A stretch of DNA of 5,518 nucleotides from PVC group bacterium (GTDB taxonomy: Bacteria; Verrucomicrobiota; Kiritimatiellia; SS1-B-03-39; UBA6053), in contig PXDP01000319.1 in the NCBI GenBank assembly GCA_003565035.1, positions 1-5,518 on the forward strand. Reading direction: 5' to 3'. The translations under genes were made by a program, and so were the position numbers. Below are positions 4,430 to 5,518 of this stretch, one piece after another. The notes under the pieces are model-generated. The model was not told the origin of the DNA. It was given only the letters and a program-made list of their open reading frames with translations, and did no database searches. Position 1 is the first letter of the stretch; the number at the start of each line of letters is the position of its first letter.

Positions 4430-5518
4430 ATGCTGACCGAACTGACTGTGAACAATCTGGCCCTGGTTGAAAAAGCCTCCATTCGCTTTGGACCCGGTTT
4501 GAATGTCATCACCGGCGAAACCGGCGCGGGGAAATCGGTGCTGATGGGGGCCCTGAATCTGATTCTTGGCGCCCGGGCCGACCGCAAAGCACTCCGGACC
4601 GGCGAAGAAAAAGGGTCTGTCCGCGGCGTATTTCAGCTCCAGGCACCCGCAAAAATCAATGCGACTCTGGAGGAGGCCGGCCTGGAGCCCTGTGAGGACG
4701 GGTTGCTGATTGTTTTCCGGGAACTCAAAGCCGAAGGCAACGGCCGGCAAACGGTGAACGATGCGCCGGTCACCCTCGCCCTGCTGAAAAAGCTGGGCGA
4801 CGACCTCGTGGACATGCACGGCCCCTACGACCACCAGTCCCTGCTCGATCCCGAAACCCAGCGCGCCTTTGTGGATGCTTCCGGCACCCGCCCCGAAACG
4901 CATCAGACCTATGCCAATGCCTGGAGAGCCCTCCGCGCCACCCGCCGCCGTCAGCAGGATCTCCAGGGCGATGCCGATGCGCTGGAGCAGCAGCTCGATC
5001 TCCTCCGCTATCGCGTGCAGGAACTCGAACAGGCCGCCCTTGAACCCGGCGAGGAGGAGACCCTCCGCGAAGAACACACCCTCATCGGCAACGCCCAGAA
5101 CATCATTGAAGGGCTCTCCGGGTCCCTGCTCGCCCTCGACGAAGCCGAAGGCAACGCATTTGACGCGCTCGCGGCCGCGCGGCGGGCAATGGAGGGCCTG
5201 CGCGACATGCATCCCGACGCCGCAGTCTGGCTGGACGAAGTGGAGGGCATGCAGACCCAGCTCCGCGAACTCGCCGCCTCCCTCCGGCTGGCCGGCGACC
5301 GCATCGAAGCCGATCCCGGCCGACTGGCCTGGCTGGATGACCGCCTCTCCGTCTACAGCCGTATGCGCAAAAAATACGGCCCCACCGTCGAAGACGCCCT
5401 CGAAACTCTGACTGAGGCCCAGCAGCGCCTCAAAGACCTGGAGGACCGCGAGGGACTGCTCGCCGAACTGGCCGCCCGCGAGGCCAAGGAGCTGAAAACC
5501 CTCCTGGCCGCCGGGGAG
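4430..5518 (+). CDS. recN: DNA repair protein RecN, N-terminal 363 residues (cut by window edge)
   Basis: RecN is a cytoplasmic SMC-like ATPase that acts at double-strand breaks, holding DNA for RecA-dependent recombination. The frame is open from the ATG to the window end without a stop; full-length RecN is usually around 550-570 residues, so roughly the last third is missing. The start MLTELTVNNLALVEKASIRF is the classic RecN beginning, followed by Walker A GETGAGKS (29-36), LNLILGARAD (42-51), and the conserved stretch LGDDLVDMHGPYDHQSLL (122-139). From about residue 160 it becomes a Glu/Arg/Leu-rich coiled coil broken by a middle segment, as in the family. Signature, Walker B and H-loop lie beyond the edge. 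A GTG six codons upstream (4412) is in frame but less likely. No Shine-Dalgarno sequence is visible. It is divergent from the operon and probably unrelated to it. Confidence 0.96.
   Translation, partial: MLTELTVNNLALVEKASIRFGPGLNVITGETGAGKSVLMGALNLILGARADRKALRTGEEKGSVRGVFQLQAPAKINATLEEAGLEPCEDGLLIVFRELKAEGNGRQTVNDAPVTLALLKKLGDDLVDMHGPYDHQSLLDPETQRAFVDASGTRPETHQTYANAWRALRATRRRQQDLQGDADALEQQLDLLRYRVQELEQAALEPGEEETLREEHTLIGNAQNIIEGLSGSLLALDEAEGNAFDALAAARRAMEGLRDMHPDAAVWLDEVEGMQTQLRELAASLRLAGDRIEADPGRLAWLDDRLSVYSRMRKKYGPTVEDALETLTEAQQRLKDLEDREGLLAELAAREAKELKTLLAAGE

Noticed and set aside
4283..5212. Upstream extension of the NTPase frame by 310 codons
   Set aside because: It runs antisense through recN, lacks motifs, and skips the well-placed GGAG site before the ATG at 4282.

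Overview
The window is GC-rich bacterial DNA. It carries one four-gene operon on the minus strand (409-4282), a divergent recN that runs off the right edge (4430-5518), and about 400 bases of gene-free repeat DNA at the left edge. The gene style fits an environmental Gram-negative bacterium, because it encodes a lipoprotein periplasmic adaptor. The repeat-rich intergenic DNA and the look of the ATPase suggest something in the Planctomycetota-Verrucomicrobiota-Kiritimatiellota group, but this is only an impression; nothing in the window fixes the taxon.

Left edge (1-408): no gene is supported. A perfect 66-bp tandem repeat (1-132 plus a fragment) is followed by a 13-bp triplicate (159-197), a hexamer run (205-240) and a 50-bp-period tandem pair (275-360). 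The outer arrays share a GGAG-headed palindrome with core CCGCGT-NN-ACGCGG, present twice in each orientation. This resembles REP/REPIN-type dispersed repeats.

Minus-strand operon, in order of transcription: a 499-aa P-loop NTPase with two membrane helices inserted between Walker A and Walker B (4282-2783); a RimI-like GNAT acetyltransferase (2773-2288); a MacA/HlyD-type lipoprotein adaptor starting at GTG (2291-1071); and a LolD/MacB-type ABC ATPase (1074-409). The gaps are 9 nt, then a 4-base GTGA overlap, then a 4-base ATGA overlap, so co-transcription and translational coupling are very likely. The last two genes look like two thirds of a MacAB/Lol-type transporter, but the expected FtsX-family permease does not follow within the window; repeat DNA lies there instead.

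Right side: a 147-bp divergent spacer separates the operon from recN, which encodes an SMC-like DNA repair ATPase and is complete at its N-terminus. It has no visible Shine-Dalgarno sequence and no recognisable LexA box.

The most unusual points are the pairing of a membrane-inserted NTPase and an acetyltransferase with a permease-less efflux pair, and the palindromic repeat cluster directly downstream. The joint function of the operon is inferred from gene order only.
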